Positions 1 through 7,968 of a stretch of DNA of 64,000 nucleotides are shown here, piece after piece; position 1 is the stretch's first letter; every line of letters starts with the position of its first letter. The position numbers and the translations under genes were made by a program. The stretch is from a virus, in the IMG/VR virus record IMGVR_UViG_3300010885_020795, positions 1 through 64,000 of that record. The stretch is one strand, 5' to 3'. Under the pieces are notes generated by a model, which saw nothing but the letters and a program-made list of their open reading frames with translations, made no database searches and was not told the DNA's origin.

Positions 1-838
1 CCCATTGGTCATATACTGTTTCATAGGCACTATATAATGCATCAATTTCGGGTATGCTAAGATCATACTTGTCAGGGAAATCACCTATTGCTGACATTGC
101 TCGGTCAACAGAATCATTGAATTTATTATTTCTAATTCCGTATTTTGCTATATTGTACCAAGCTGTTTTGATAGGATTGCCGTAGTGACCAACCTTTGCC
201 CAGTTGCCTACTTCTCGTAGACCTAAGTCGATTGGTGGATTTTCACCGGCCATTCTTTCATTATATGCGGCTAATCTTTTAACTTGTTCTTCATGTGAGT
301 CTTCTTCAATCTTTGCTTCCTGGATGCCTGCATATCTACGTAGTAAACTTAGGGCACTTTCTTTCATTGATTTTTCTTCTTCGTCAGCTTGATCATCATC
401 AAATTCCATGGCTTCTTCGTCACTGGTGTTATAGCTACCATCTTTGTTAAAACCTTCTTTAACTTCATCACTTGGTTTTTTACCTGTTTGAGGAACGCCT
501 GATTTTTTCTGTAAATCTTTGATTAGCTCTTCGTCATCTTTGTGACCTAGAGTGTCCAATGCTTTTTTACCAAACTCTTTAACTTTATCCATTACACCTT
601 CTTCAACTTCTTCTTTGCAATCACCTGTGTGTACGTGACCGCAATCTGGACATTTTTCACTGTCAGCTTCTTGAATGGCTTGCAGACCTTTTAATACGTT
701 GGCAATATCTTCGTTTTTCTTCTTGCCGTCTTTTTCTTCTGCTTTTAATTCAGCTTTAAGTAACCAGTCTGGCTTTTTACCATCTTTGTCTTCGGCAACA
801 ATGGTGTTTAATTTTTTTAGTATGTCTTCAAAGTTCAT
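1..838 (-). CDS. Unknown acidic phage protein with zinc-knuckle-like motif, C-terminus cut off
   Basis: The reading frame opens with ATG at 838 behind an AAGGAA Shine-Dalgarno and is still open at the window edge, so about 279 codons are visible. It begins MNFEDILKKLNTIVAED and is rich in Lys, Asp and Glu. Around residues 63-72 there is a CPDCGHVHTGDC motif, a possible zinc-binding knuckle. A very acidic stretch near residue 145 is followed by LSLLRRYAGIQEA, which resembles the RKLAGI tail of the scaffold gp22 in this window and contains an I-x-E site of the kind cut by T4 prohead proteases. The C-terminal half looks globular, with Trp and Tyr residues. It is the last visible gene of the gp18-gp19-gp4-gp16 late operon, so a virion or prohead role is likely but unproven. 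I do not recognise the family. Confidence 0.75.
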   Translation of the reverse strand, partial: MNFEDILKKLNTIVAEDKDGKKPDWLLKAELKAEEKDGKKKNEDIANVLKGLQAIQEADSEKCPDCGHVHTGDCKEEVEEGVMDKVKEFGKKALDTLGHKDDEELIKDLQKKSGVPQTGKKPSDEVKEGFNKDGSYNTSDEEAMEFDDDQADEEEKSMKESALSLLRRYAGIQEAKIEEDSHEEQVKRLAAYNERMAGENPPIDLGLREVGNWAKVGHYGNPIKTAWYNIAKYGIRNNKFNDSVDRAMSAIGDFPDKYDLSIPEIDALYSAYETVYDQW

Positions 839-840
839 AA

Positions 841-1476
841 TTATTTCCTTGCAAACGATGGTTGCTTACCTGGCTTACCGGACTTAGTCAATGGGCTTGT
901 TTCATTTTCCTTGGGCTGATCGCCGATCTGAGGTTCACTAACAGGCACGTCGGGGTCTGCTATTTTGGGTAAATCTTTACGTCTTTCATCAGATAATTTT
1001 TTTAATTCTTTTAAAAGACCAGTATTGAATTTGTCGCCGTAAACTTCATCTGCTGTGGTTTTACTTCCTTCGCTCTTGTCGTAATCTGTACCGATGATTG
1101 CTTGCTTGTCCTGTTTGTTCAATGAGTTTTTAGCAATATCGTCTTGTGTTTCGCGTGGATCTGTTGAATGGCGTACAACAACATAACGTTCTGTACAATT
1201 TAATAACTTAGAGATTTCTATTTTAAGAACTTCGTTACTAACAGGCAGGCCTGCAACAAAATCAATAATCTGGACTTCAGCTGAATCTAAGTCTGGAAAA
1301 TCTAAGGGTGATTTTTGTAGTATTAGTTTGTGCGGTGCTGTTATGCGCTCTGCGTCATACTTTTCTAAGTGTTTTTCAATCTTATCAATTTGCTCATCCG
1401 TGACAGGACAGGCCAGTTTGATTCTGATTTCATGCTTAGTTCTAAGTTGTTCTATGTATTCAAATAGAGTTGCCAT
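841..1476 (-). CDS. Unknown late-operon protein, 211 aa
   Basis: The first 110 residues (MATLFEYIEQLRTKHEIRIK...) alternate predicted helices and strands and could form a small alpha/beta domain. The C-terminal half is charged, low in complexity and rich in Lys, Asp and Pro, ending GKQPSFARK, which suggests a disordered tail. It lies directly between the terminase small subunit gene and the acidic zinc-knuckle gene, with only a few bases between frames, so it is co-transcribed with DNA-packaging and tail genes. Such placement fits a structural or packaging accessory protein. No family is recognised from the sequence. Coding status is well supported by the tight packing and consistent strand. 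Confidence 0.8.
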   Translation of the reverse strand: MATLFEYIEQLRTKHEIRIKLACPVTDEQIDKIEKHLEKYDAERITAPHKLILQKSPLDFPDLDSAEVQIIDFVAGLPVSNEVLKIEISKLLNCTERYVVVRHSTDPRETQDDIAKNSLNKQDKQAIIGTDYDKSEGSKTTADEVYGDKFNTGLLKELKKLSDERRKDLPKIADPDVPVSEPQIGDQPKENETSPLTKSGKPGKQPSFARK

Positions 1477-1493
1477 CTGTATTCTCCGATACT

Positions 1494-2006
1494 TTATTTA
1501 TCATTCTTTTTTAAGTTCTGGTTAATGAGATTTAATATCGCATTACGATCCGTGGTAAGTTCTGTGGATGCATCACCAGCTGGTTCAGCATCTTTCATGC
1601 TGTTTGCCAGTCTAGCGGCCTGTAATTGCAAGCTGACCATCTTCAATTTCTTTTCCAATTTGGCAGTTTTAGCTGTGATAGCATTGGACATCATTCCGCT
1701 GGCAACTTCAAAAATTTTACCTGCATTTCTATCATCGACGTTAAAACCTAGATCCATTAAACGATCATAGCTTTCCATGGCTTTTTGTGCATAGTCGTCT
1801 AGATCGTTGTCTTCTGTGTCTAAGCCTTTGACCTGCGGTAATGCCTGATCAATTCGCTGTGCCACAGTTAATTGTTCTTTGATAGAACTTTGTAAGTCAA
1901 CTATCTGGGCAGTATTTACTATTGGTAGTTGATTTTCACTTGTAGACTCTGATCTGTCGGTTTCCAAGGATTCTATGTTAAAAAAATCTTCTAGTTTTTT
2001 AGTCAT
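1494..2006 (-). CDS. gp16: Terminase small subunit, gp16-like
   Basis: A 170-residue helical protein. Its central segment DYAQKAMESYDRLMDLGFNVDDRNAGKIFEVASGMM (read in two parts, residues about 70-105) matches the T4-like gp16 pattern in which a D-Y-x-x-A motif is followed by a coiled-coil helix and a PRAFEV-like turn; here the turn reads GKIFEVAS. T4 gp16 is 164 aa. In T4 the protein forms a ring that recognises concatemeric DNA and stimulates the gp17 motor. It overlaps the upstream gp4-like gene by an ATGA junction, so the two are translationally coupled. The large subunit gp17 is not adjacent and not in the window. The assignment rests on motif memory, length and context; an HMM search would settle it. 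Confidence 0.72.
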   Translation of the reverse strand: MTKKLEDFFNIESLETDRSESTSENQLPIVNTAQIVDLQSSIKEQLTVAQRIDQALPQVKGLDTEDNDLDDYAQKAMESYDRLMDLGFNVDDRNAGKIFEVASGMMSNAITAKTAKLEKKLKMVSLQLQAARLANSMKDAEPAGDASTELTTDRNAILNLINQNLKKNDK

Positions 2007-2470
2007 CTTGTTCTTGTCCTTTTAGCTCGGGGTTTAGATTTTGGTTGCCAATTGTTGTATATATCTTCTTCTGTGAGTATTCTAAATTTCATACCCATAC
2101 GTTGACAAAAGGCTCTACATGCTTCCCACTTAGCCATATTTAACACCACAGCCGCTTTTTCTTGTTGTGTAGTAGCTTCGCCTAATATTGCTTGTTTACG
2201 CGGCTTTACTTCGATGACTTCGCTGATTTTATTTCCATTCTTATCTTGATAAGTGATTAAGAAGTCCGGAATATAAAATGTATTTCTGCCATCAAAAGGA
2301 TTTCTATAAGGAACACGCAGACATTCACTGCCCCATCCTATAACGGCAGGATGGTTATCACAGAATCGCATTACAGTTAATTCCCAGCCACTGCGATATT
2401 TAGGTGTTCCTTTACCTATGTACTTTTGAGGATTCTGTGGCGTAAATGCGCCTTGTAAATAGTTAGGCAT
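2003..2470 (-). CDS. gp4: Head completion protein gp4, PD-(D/E)xK-type nuclease fold
   Basis: 155 aa, close to T4 gp4 (150 aa). The N-terminus FTPQNPQKYIGKGTPKYRSGWE corresponds to the conserved FxPxNPxKYxG...YRSxWE signature of the gp4 family. A nuclease-like signature is visible: IPDFLIT at residues 67-73 and EVIEVKP at 84-90, giving PD at 68-69 and ExK at 87-89. The C-terminus is basic (PKSKPRAKRTRTR), consistent with DNA contact. In T4 gp4 (with gp2 and gp50) closes filled heads before tail joining. The start codon overlaps the stop of the 94-aa gene by one base and its stop overlaps gp16 by ATGA. Confidence 0.85.
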   Translation of the reverse strand: MPNYLQGAFTPQNPQKYIGKGTPKYRSGWELTVMRFCDNHPAVIGWGSECLRVPYRNPFDGRNTFYIPDFLITYQDKNGNKISEVIEVKPRKQAILGEATTQQEKAAVVLNMAKWEACRAFCQRMGMKFRILTEEDIYNNWQPKSKPRAKRTRTR

Positions 2471-2754
2471 TATACTATCTGCGATTTAATTACAGGCGGA
2501 ACATTGTTTATATCAATATAACCTATTTGACTGCTATTTGTACGAGTGCTGTTTAATGCTCGATAAATGTTAGTGTCAAATCTAATGCCGTTGGTAGAAA
2601 CATTCTTTAGTAACTCGTCGGTTGATACGCCTGTGTCATGACTAATAGTCAGTATCATTTTAGCTAAAGCCTTGGCTGCTGTTGTACTAACATTTTTTCC
2701 CAGTAACTTTCCATAGACAACATCAAACAATGTTGTTTCAATTGCATTACTCAT
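2470..2754 (-). CDS. Small unknown protein of the tail/packaging operon, 94 aa
   Basis: A 94-residue protein with an N-terminal helical half (TTLFDVVYGKLLGKNVSTTA) and a C-terminal half rich in Asn, Ser and Ile. No catalytic or metal motif is seen. It sits between the tube-like protein gene and gp4, overlapping both by a few bases, so it is clearly part of the late operon. In T4 the tail completion protein gp3 acts at the tube end; this protein is much shorter than T4 gp3 (176 aa), so equating them would be speculation. Function unknown. Confidence 0.7.
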   Translation of the reverse strand: MSNAIETTLFDVVYGKLLGKNVSTTAAKALAKMILTISHDTGVSTDELLKNVSTNGIRFDTNIYRALNSTRTNSSQIGYIDINNVPPVIKSQIV

Positions 2755-3361
2755 TTGTTGCTCCTGTAACAGGATTTTCTACAGAATAAGTGATAGCTTC
2801 GAATCTAACAGAAATAGTCCATGTAACTGCTTCGCTGGCAGCATAATCTAAATTGTCATGCTGTACATCAACAATCTTTGGACGCCATAGTGTAATTGTA
2901 CTTGTGTTATCTCTGTAAAATTTCACAATTTCTATTTTTTCAAAAACTGTGTCACCCATGTCTGGACGAATTTTAAGACCAAATCCATCCAGGCCTGTTC
3001 GCATAGTTTTCATACTTGTGGCTACTTGAATCGGGTCAAAGTTTGAACTAACGTCGTTGAGATATGTTGTTAAGAATGATTGAAATTTATTGTCTGTTGT
3101 ATCGTTAAAAGCAATAGTAATAGGATCAAATTGAACCTTGGTAGGAACTAACTGTCTTACGTTCCAAGAATTAATTACTTCTGTTTCTATGTTATAACGT
3201 GGTAGTTCAATGGTCCTTAGGGCCTTGACTGTCATTTTAGATTGTTCTTGTAATGTTGTGTTAGATTTAGAATAGAAAGTAACATCAAATAGGTACTTCG
3301 GGCGAATCAATTGTTCGCCCGGAGACCCCGACCATTCCATTGCTTGGGTTATAGCGGCCAT
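2747..3361 (-). CDS. Second tail-tube-like protein, gp19 paralogue
   Basis: 204 aa, nearly the same length as the adjacent gp19 (209 aa), and built on the same pattern: N-terminal RPKYLFDVTFYSKS, a middle segment with LPRYNIETEVINSWNVRQLVPTK (in parts) and TQVQFDPITIAFND-like strands, then a C-terminal strand TWTISVRFEAITYSV. This matches the tube fold strand order PKYRFRV...TRPSL...WEPITITL...VTLQIRF of gp19. It follows gp19 in the operon with a TAGGTAG-like ribosome site. Known relatives of the tube fold in T4 are gp19, gp48 and gp54; gp48 has a better candidate at 44082. It may be a minor tube, tube-initiator or terminator protein. Paralogy is inferred by eye. Confidence 0.7.
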   Translation of the reverse strand: MAAITQAMEWSGSPGEQLIRPKYLFDVTFYSKSNTTLQEQSKMTVKALRTIELPRYNIETEVINSWNVRQLVPTKVQFDPITIAFNDTTDNKFQSFLTTYLNDVSSNFDPIQVATSMKTMRTGLDGFGLKIRPDMGDTVFEKIEIVKFYRDNTSTITLWRPKIVDVQHDNLDYAASEAVTWTISVRFEAITYSVENPVTGATNE

Positions 3362-3371
3362 AGGCTACCTA

Positions 3372-4001
3372 TTAACCTCTTAGTGCGTTAGAACCTAGAC
3401 CTGATAATATTGGCGATGGGCCTAATACTCCATTAGTTAAAGCGCCTTGCTCAAATTCGCTAGGTTGTTCAACATTATGAATATCTGCAGAATCAAAACG
3501 TATCTGTAAAGTTACTTGCATTACATCACTGGTAGCATAGTTGTTTTCGCCATAGTTAACGTTTTGAATGAAACAACCATTCAAACTCCATGTTTCAATA
3601 ACTGTAGCAGGTTGTGCGCCATCTAACTGCTCTACTAAAATACCAAACTTGTATTGACTTGCAGTAGCCGGAGCACTTTGTAAACCATGATTCAATTGTT
3701 TTTGTAATTGTGAAGACACGTGTCTATGTACATTATTATTGATATCATCTCTTAATGTAATAGTTATCGGCTCCCATGTGTGTTTACCAGCCACATAAGC
3801 GCGGCTGTTGTATGCATCGATGGTTATTTCGTCATGTGTTAAACTTGGACGAGTCACGCTGACTACGTTCTGTGTGAAGTCTGAACTACTAGTATCTGCG
3901 CCAAATTGTATCATTTTGACACGGAATCTGTACTGTAGTTTCGGCATCACAATAGTTGAACCTGTATCAGTTGGAACGCCAAATTGTGTTAAATCTGCCA
4001 T
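3372..4001 (-). CDS. gp19: Tail tube protein gp19
   Basis: 209 aa; T4 gp19 is 163 aa. It contains the tube-fold strands: PKLQYRFRVKMIQF near residue 20, VTRPSLTHDEITID near 48, AGKHTWEPITITLRDD near 72 and VMQVTLQIRFDSADI near 162. The protein polymerises into hexameric rings that form the inner tail tube through which DNA passes. It is directly downstream of the sheath gene gp18, the conserved T4 order. An AAGGAG Shine-Dalgarno precedes the ATG, and a GCTAAATA late-promoter box lies 24 bases upstream, immediately after the gp18 stop, so it can be transcribed on its own as well as with gp18. Confidence 0.88.
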   Translation of the reverse strand: MADLTQFGVPTDTGSTIVMPKLQYRFRVKMIQFGADTSSSDFTQNVVSVTRPSLTHDEITIDAYNSRAYVAGKHTWEPITITLRDDINNNVHRHVSSQLQKQLNHGLQSAPATASQYKFGILVEQLDGAQPATVIETWSLNGCFIQNVNYGENNYATSDVMQVTLQIRFDSADIHNVEQPSEFEQGALTNGVLGPSPILSGLGSNALRG

Positions 4002-4024
4002 GTATTTTCTCCTTGGTCTATTGT

Positions 4025-4032
4025 TATTTAGC
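4025..4032 (-). promoter_or_regulatory. Late promoter box for gp19
   Basis: GCTAAATA, a variant of the T4 late consensus TATAAATA, between the gp18 stop and gp19; 24 bases to the ATG with AAGGAG in the leader. Confidence 0.6.
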
Positions 4033-4034
4033 TA

Positions 4035-6434
4035 TTATTTGGTCGTTCCTAATTCGCCGGTATTAACCACGCGGATTGGAATATAGATAAATTCAGCGGC
4101 TTTAGTTGGTTCAATAGCAACATCAATCCATAATTCGTTTTTATCTATTTTAGCTGGTGTGTTGTTTGTTTCATCACAAACAACGATAAAGTCATATATG
4201 GCTCTCTTGGCCAACATATCTGATAAGAATGCGTCAAACACAGATTTAGCGTTAGTGCGTGTGATCTTATCGTTGGGTTCGAAAATAAACGGACGAGCTA
4301 ATGGATCGAAACGTTCACGTAAGTAAGCCAATAAGCGACCTACGTTAATTCTGTCCAATGCTGTAGAAGCGTATTGTAAAGTTTTCTGACCGAATACATA
4401 TAAGCCTTGTCCAGGGAAGTTAGCCAATGGGTTAAGTCTGTTTGCATACAATGTATCACGTTGACCACCTGTTAATGCTACTGGAATAAATTCGCCGTCC
4501 ATGTTAACATAGCCCACGTTCGAAGCATTAGTAATAACACCGCGTGTTAAACCTGCAGGTGCAAACCATGGATAACTAACTTGGTCATTGTATGCCATTG
4601 TTCTTAGTACAACATGACTTGCTGGAACAACTACATCATTGCCCATTAAATCTGTTGTGATTGCGCTTGGGTAGTAAGCGGCACAAGTACTTTCGGCACT
4701 GATTAAACCATCTTCGCCGTTTGAGCCAGCATTAACACCTGTTGCCCAATCAATGATTTCTTGACCAGCTGGTGCTAAACGTAATGGAGTATCAATGATG
4801 ATAAACGCTGTTTCTTTACGGTCAACGTTTAATGTTACCATTTCGTCTGTTAACTCTGGATAACCAGGAGCGGCAATCAATGTAAAATATACTGTTTCTT
4901 CACGGATCTTTGTGTTGTTAGTCACAGCGGCCTGCATAGCTTTAACTACTGCACGACGTTGTGCTTTGCGTAACATATAAGGTTGGCCAGCTTTAGGACC
5001 TGCATCATAGTTACCACTGTATGAATGCCATTTACCAGTCATAGCATCGTATTGTTTGACGTTGCCAGTGCTTACCATAGTGTTCCATAATAGCATATCT
5101 TCCGGATGGAATGCTGGATCTGGTGCTTCCATATCGATGGCTGTTGCGCCGCCGCCATTAGACGTATCACCTGCTGTTGCTGTTAAATCAGCAAAGATTA
5201 CACCATTAGGTGTAGATTGATCAGCTGTGTCTCGCTCGACCCAAACTGAACCACTGTAAACAAATATTCTTGGATAATTTTCTAAGTCACTGGTATCAAC
5301 CCAAACATCATTGGTGTTAGGAGATACAGGTGCGCTGGAATCAACTGTTACATTAGTAGTAACTGGTTGCCATTTACCGTTGGCCTTTTTATACAAGTCA
5401 ACTGTTAGGTTTGAGTTATACCATAGTGCGCCATCTACTGGTGCTCCAACTGGTGCAGTATAATGTGCTTCATAGGAATTAGAACTGGCTAGATCAGTCC
5501 ATGCTGTTCCGTTATAGATTTTTAATTCAAATGCTACAAGGCCACCGCCTGCAACTTTTACATACATGTCGCCGTTGTTTAATGAAGCGCCGTAGCCAGT
5601 TGTTGCATGGGCATCATCTTGATATTGTGGCATATCTTGTGCGATCCACTGACGTGTTGTTGAATTATATTTCTTAACAACAACTTTCAATCCGTGATTT
5701 GGAGTTGTTGTTTGAATCCATACATCACCGGTGTTGCCTATTGCTGGTACTGTTGTACCTAGTTTATAGTGTGGTTGTGCATAAACAGCAATACCCAATG
5801 ATGTGTTTACTGCAACCCATGTGCCAGCTGTTTTTCTATATAGTGTATTAGGAGGATTGCCACCACCTGCATACAAAGATACAGCGTAGTTACCGTTGGC
5901 GCCAAAACTATCTAATGGCTTTTTAATACCGTCTACTTGTGCTTGACTTGGAATTAATACAGTTTTAGTAGCCCATACTGTGCCATTCCATTCTTTTACA
6001 CCCCATACTGTGTCAGCTAGATCTAACCAGTATGTTCCGTTAGTTGGTGCGCCAGCTGGTTCGTGTGTAGATGATTCAAGTTGACTTAAATCAACATCTG
6101 CACGTAGAACATAAGCACGATTTGCAAGACCTAAGAAACTGTAAGCGGCCATTAAACCGTATTCGTTTACTTCTGATCCGTGTACCGGAGTTCCGTCTAC
6201 TACAGTAAACATCGGCGCTCCGAATTTTTCAATTAGTTCACGCTGACTAGTTAACAAATATGGTTTATTTGCATTGGAAGGCATTGTGCCTTCAGCATAG
6301 CCACTGCCACTAACATTTGGTTTGTTTGATTCAGTTGCTAAGATAATTAATGGGACTGTTCCTTGGGAACCGGATCCATATGCGCTTTCGTCGATTACGC
6401 TGACTGCTACGCCTGGGGATACTAAATTGGCCAT
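4035..6434 (-). CDS. gp18: Contractile tail sheath protein gp18 with inserted repeat modules
   Basis: ATG at 6434 (MANLVSPGVAVSVIDES) is chosen because an AGGAG site sits seven bases upstream; longer frames lack one. The 799-aa product exceeds T4 gp18 (659 aa). Residues 1-105 (start through EKFGAPMF and GLANRAYVLRADVD) and the C-terminal 350 residues (ITRTNAKSVFDAFLSDMLAKRAI, in parts) are typical sheath. Between about residues 115 and 440 there are some six degenerate copies of a module of the form GDxWxxT...L..Y.GxxW (for example GTYWLDLADTVWGVKEWNG, GDVWIQTTTPNHG, NDVWVDTSDLENYPRIFVY). These probably project from the sheath surface. The sheath contracts to drive the tube into the cell. Confidence 0.92.
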   Translation of the reverse strand: MANLVSPGVAVSVIDESAYGSGSQGTVPLIILATESNKPNVSGSGYAEGTMPSNANKPYLLTSQRELIEKFGAPMFTVVDGTPVHGSEVNEYGLMAAYSFLGLANRAYVLRADVDLSQLESSTHEPAGAPTNGTYWLDLADTVWGVKEWNGTVWATKTVLIPSQAQVDGIKKPLDSFGANGNYAVSLYAGGGNPPNTLYRKTAGTWVAVNTSLGIAVYAQPHYKLGTTVPAIGNTGDVWIQTTTPNHGLKVVVKKYNSTTRQWIAQDMPQYQDDAHATTGYGASLNNGDMYVKVAGGGLVAFELKIYNGTAWTDLASSNSYEAHYTAPVGAPVDGALWYNSNLTVDLYKKANGKWQPVTTNVTVDSSAPVSPNTNDVWVDTSDLENYPRIFVYSGSVWVERDTADQSTPNGVIFADLTATAGDTSNGGGATAIDMEAPDPAFHPEDMLLWNTMVSTGNVKQYDAMTGKWHSYSGNYDAGPKAGQPYMLRKAQRRAVVKAMQAAVTNNTKIREETVYFTLIAAPGYPELTDEMVTLNVDRKETAFIIIDTPLRLAPAGQEIIDWATGVNAGSNGEDGLISAESTCAAYYPSAITTDLMGNDVVVPASHVVLRTMAYNDQVSYPWFAPAGLTRGVITNASNVGYVNMDGEFIPVALTGGQRDTLYANRLNPLANFPGQGLYVFGQKTLQYASTALDRINVGRLLAYLRERFDPLARPFIFEPNDKITRTNAKSVFDAFLSDMLAKRAIYDFIVVCDETNNTPAKIDKNELWIDVAIEPTKAAEFIYIPIRVVNTGELGTTK

Positions 6435-6460
6435 TGTTATTCTCCTTAATTGGTTAAGTA

Positions 6461-6468
6461 TATTTACC
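6461..6468 (-). promoter_or_regulatory. Late promoter box for gp18, within hairpin
   Basis: GGTAAATA overlapping the 5' arm of an 8-bp stem (TAATTGGT/ACCAATTA, plus 6447-6454 with 6466-6473) that ends beside AGGAG of gp18. The same promoter-in-hairpin layout as gp13. Confidence 0.6.
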
Positions 6469-6501
6469 AATTAGAGTTGAAATAGGGCTATTTAGCGAAA
6501 A

Positions 6502-7149
6502 TCAAGAAATCAACGAATCAGGATGCACCAGTTTTTCTACTTGGGAAAACAAATTATCTAAAGTACCATTATTGTCAATTACATGATCAAATGCTGTTCC
6601 TACCCATGCTGTTTCACTGGCATGTATTTTAAGTTTTTCTAACTTACTGTTGCCCAGGGCCCAGCCGAGGTGTCTATCACCTTTGTTGGCATTTACTGCA
6701 TCTTCATACCACTCAGGTTCTGCGCCGCGTACTACACGAATAACAATGCCTCCTGCATTTTTAATTGATTTGATTTCATTGGGAAAACGACAGTCTGATA
6801 TTACAATGTCGTCTCGACTGTTACGCAGTTTATTTTCTAAACTGGCAATCCAAATGTCATCATTGAACCCTCGACGACAAACTTCTGTGCCCCAGTATTG
6901 TAAGACCCAACGCGGAGTTAAATGAGGCATGTTTAGTCGTTCTGCCCACCATGGATCTACTTGTTCGCGCCATTCACGTGCTTGTTTAGTGCGACCTTCT
7001 AGTAATTCTCGGTCCCAACCAAATACCGCGGCTACAGCATCTTTTAATGTGTTGGCAAAACTTTCGCGCCTAAATTCATGACTGTTAACAAGATAGTCTG
7101 CTATAGTGTCTTTGCCACTGCCGATAAATCCACAAATACCAATGATCAT
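6502..7149 (-). CDS. gp1: Deoxynucleoside monophosphate kinase, gp1-like
   Basis: Start taken at ATG 7149, which overlaps the stop of the nucleotidase gene as ATGA, rather than the longer TTG-type frame. The 215-aa product starts MIIGICGFIGSGKDTIADYL; GFIGSGKD at residues 7-14 is a Walker A loop. T4 gp1 is 241 aa and phosphorylates dGMP, dTMP and hydroxymethyl-dCMP. Further family features are the QYWGTEVCRR segment near 90 and VISDCRFPNEIKSIK near 118, with D-x-R resembling the lid/base contacts of the family. It is placed among late structural genes, next to a 5'-nucleotidase, so a nucleotide-metabolism pair is embedded in the tail operon. Confidence 0.9.
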   Translation of the reverse strand: MIIGICGFIGSGKDTIADYLVNSHEFRRESFANTLKDAVAAVFGWDRELLEGRTKQAREWREQVDPWWAERLNMPHLTPRWVLQYWGTEVCRRGFNDDIWIASLENKLRNSRDDIVISDCRFPNEIKSIKNAGGIVIRVVRGAEPEWYEDAVNANKGDRHLGWALGNSKLEKLKIHASETAWVGTAFDHVIDNNGTLDNLFSQVEKLVHPDSLIS

Positions 7150-7634
7150 TTTAATGTTTCCTCTAACCATAGTTTACATTCAGGCCATTCTTTATACTGG
7201 TGGCAGATACCACCGGCCTCCGTCCATTGCTGATAATTAGACAGTCTATCGTCTATTAAAATATCTCCGGGCTGACAACGATATGCCTTATCCTTGCTAT
7301 AAGGACCAAAGAATACAGGAACTCCGGGAAAGTAAAAGTTTGCCCAATGTACTTTGTCTTGGAATGCCCAAGGACAGTCGTTGCCATTTGGTACTGCTGT
7401 TAAAAAAGCAACAAATACATTTTCGTGTGTTTTTTGATAATTAAGAATCCATTCGACTAGTTCGTTGCCGCCTCGTCGAACTTCTAAATGCCTATATATT
7501 CTACCAGCTTTTCTTAGTTCCTGCCATTTTTCATCAGGAACTCTTTCCAGTCTTTCATCCCAGTCGCCGATAATCTTTTTAGCGGCAGATTTCCAATCGG
7601 CCACGACTTCATCCATGTCAATGTAAATATTCAT
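7146..7634 (-). CDS. 5'(3')-deoxyribonucleotidase-like HAD phosphatase
   Basis: 162 aa. The N-terminus MNIYIDMDEVVADW carries the HAD motif I DxD (D6, D8), typical of the NT5C family of pyrimidine 5'-nucleotidases. FLTAVPNG near residue 78 fits motif II (T), and GDILIDDRLSNYQQW near 123 fits motif IV (DD). The family removes phosphate from dNMPs, often dTMP or dUMP. The gene is coupled by ATGA to the dNMP kinase gene downstream, so the operon encodes both a kinase and a phosphatase for deoxynucleotides. Substrate cannot be read from sequence. Confidence 0.87.
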   Translation of the reverse strand: MNIYIDMDEVVADWKSAAKKIIGDWDERLERVPDEKWQELRKAGRIYRHLEVRRGGNELVEWILNYQKTHENVFVAFLTAVPNGNDCPWAFQDKVHWANFYFPGVPVFFGPYSKDKAYRCQPGDILIDDRLSNYQQWTEAGGICHQYKEWPECKLWLEETLK

Positions 7635-7677
7635 ACTAGTAGTATATAGTCGTGTAATCTACTTGTAAAGAGATTTT

Positions 7678-7968
7678 TTATTTTTTAGGCTCGGGATTTT
7701 CACCAGTTAGCATTGGTCTGGCAAACCATAATTTAAACCATTCATCAGTGCCAGGTTTAATGTCGTGCTTTTTTTGATACTCACCTTTTTCGGTGCCAAT
7801 AGATCCATCAATCGGACTATCTCCAGATCGTTCCATTAGACCTAAAGTATCTATTCCTGCGAGTTTTTTTATTCTGGCTAGTTCACTTGGATCAACATAA
7901 GCATCAGGAATAGTAGGATCGTCACCACTGGTGCGAAAAGTTTCGCTGGTAATTCTATGCTGTTTCAT
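7678..7968 (-). CDS. Small hydrophilic unknown protein with RIKKLAGI motif, 96 aa
   Basis: A soluble 96-residue protein starting MKQHRITSETFRTSG, with a motif ELARIKKLAGIDTLG in the middle that resembles the RKLAGI end of the scaffold gp22 (30305-31411) and RRYAGI in the protein at 1-838. The rest is rich in Gly, Asp and Pro and looks unstructured. The start overlaps the end of the gp13 gene by ATGA, so expression is coupled to the neck protein. The family is not recognised; the position suggests a small virion or assembly component. Confidence 0.68.
   Translation of the reverse strand: MKQHRITSETFRTSGDDPTIPDAYVDPSELARIKKLAGIDTLGLMERSGDSPIDGSIGTEKGEYQKKHDIKPGTDEWFKLWFARPMLTGENPEPKK

Noticed and set aside
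1-2006. Large terminase gp17 next to gp16
   Set aside because: No Walker-type ATPase/nuclease frame is visible near gp16; the left-most genes are small or acidic.
7146-7170. Longer start for the dNMP kinase upstream of 7149
   Set aside because: The 7149 ATG overlaps the previous stop by ATGA and begins exactly at the conserved N-terminal strand.
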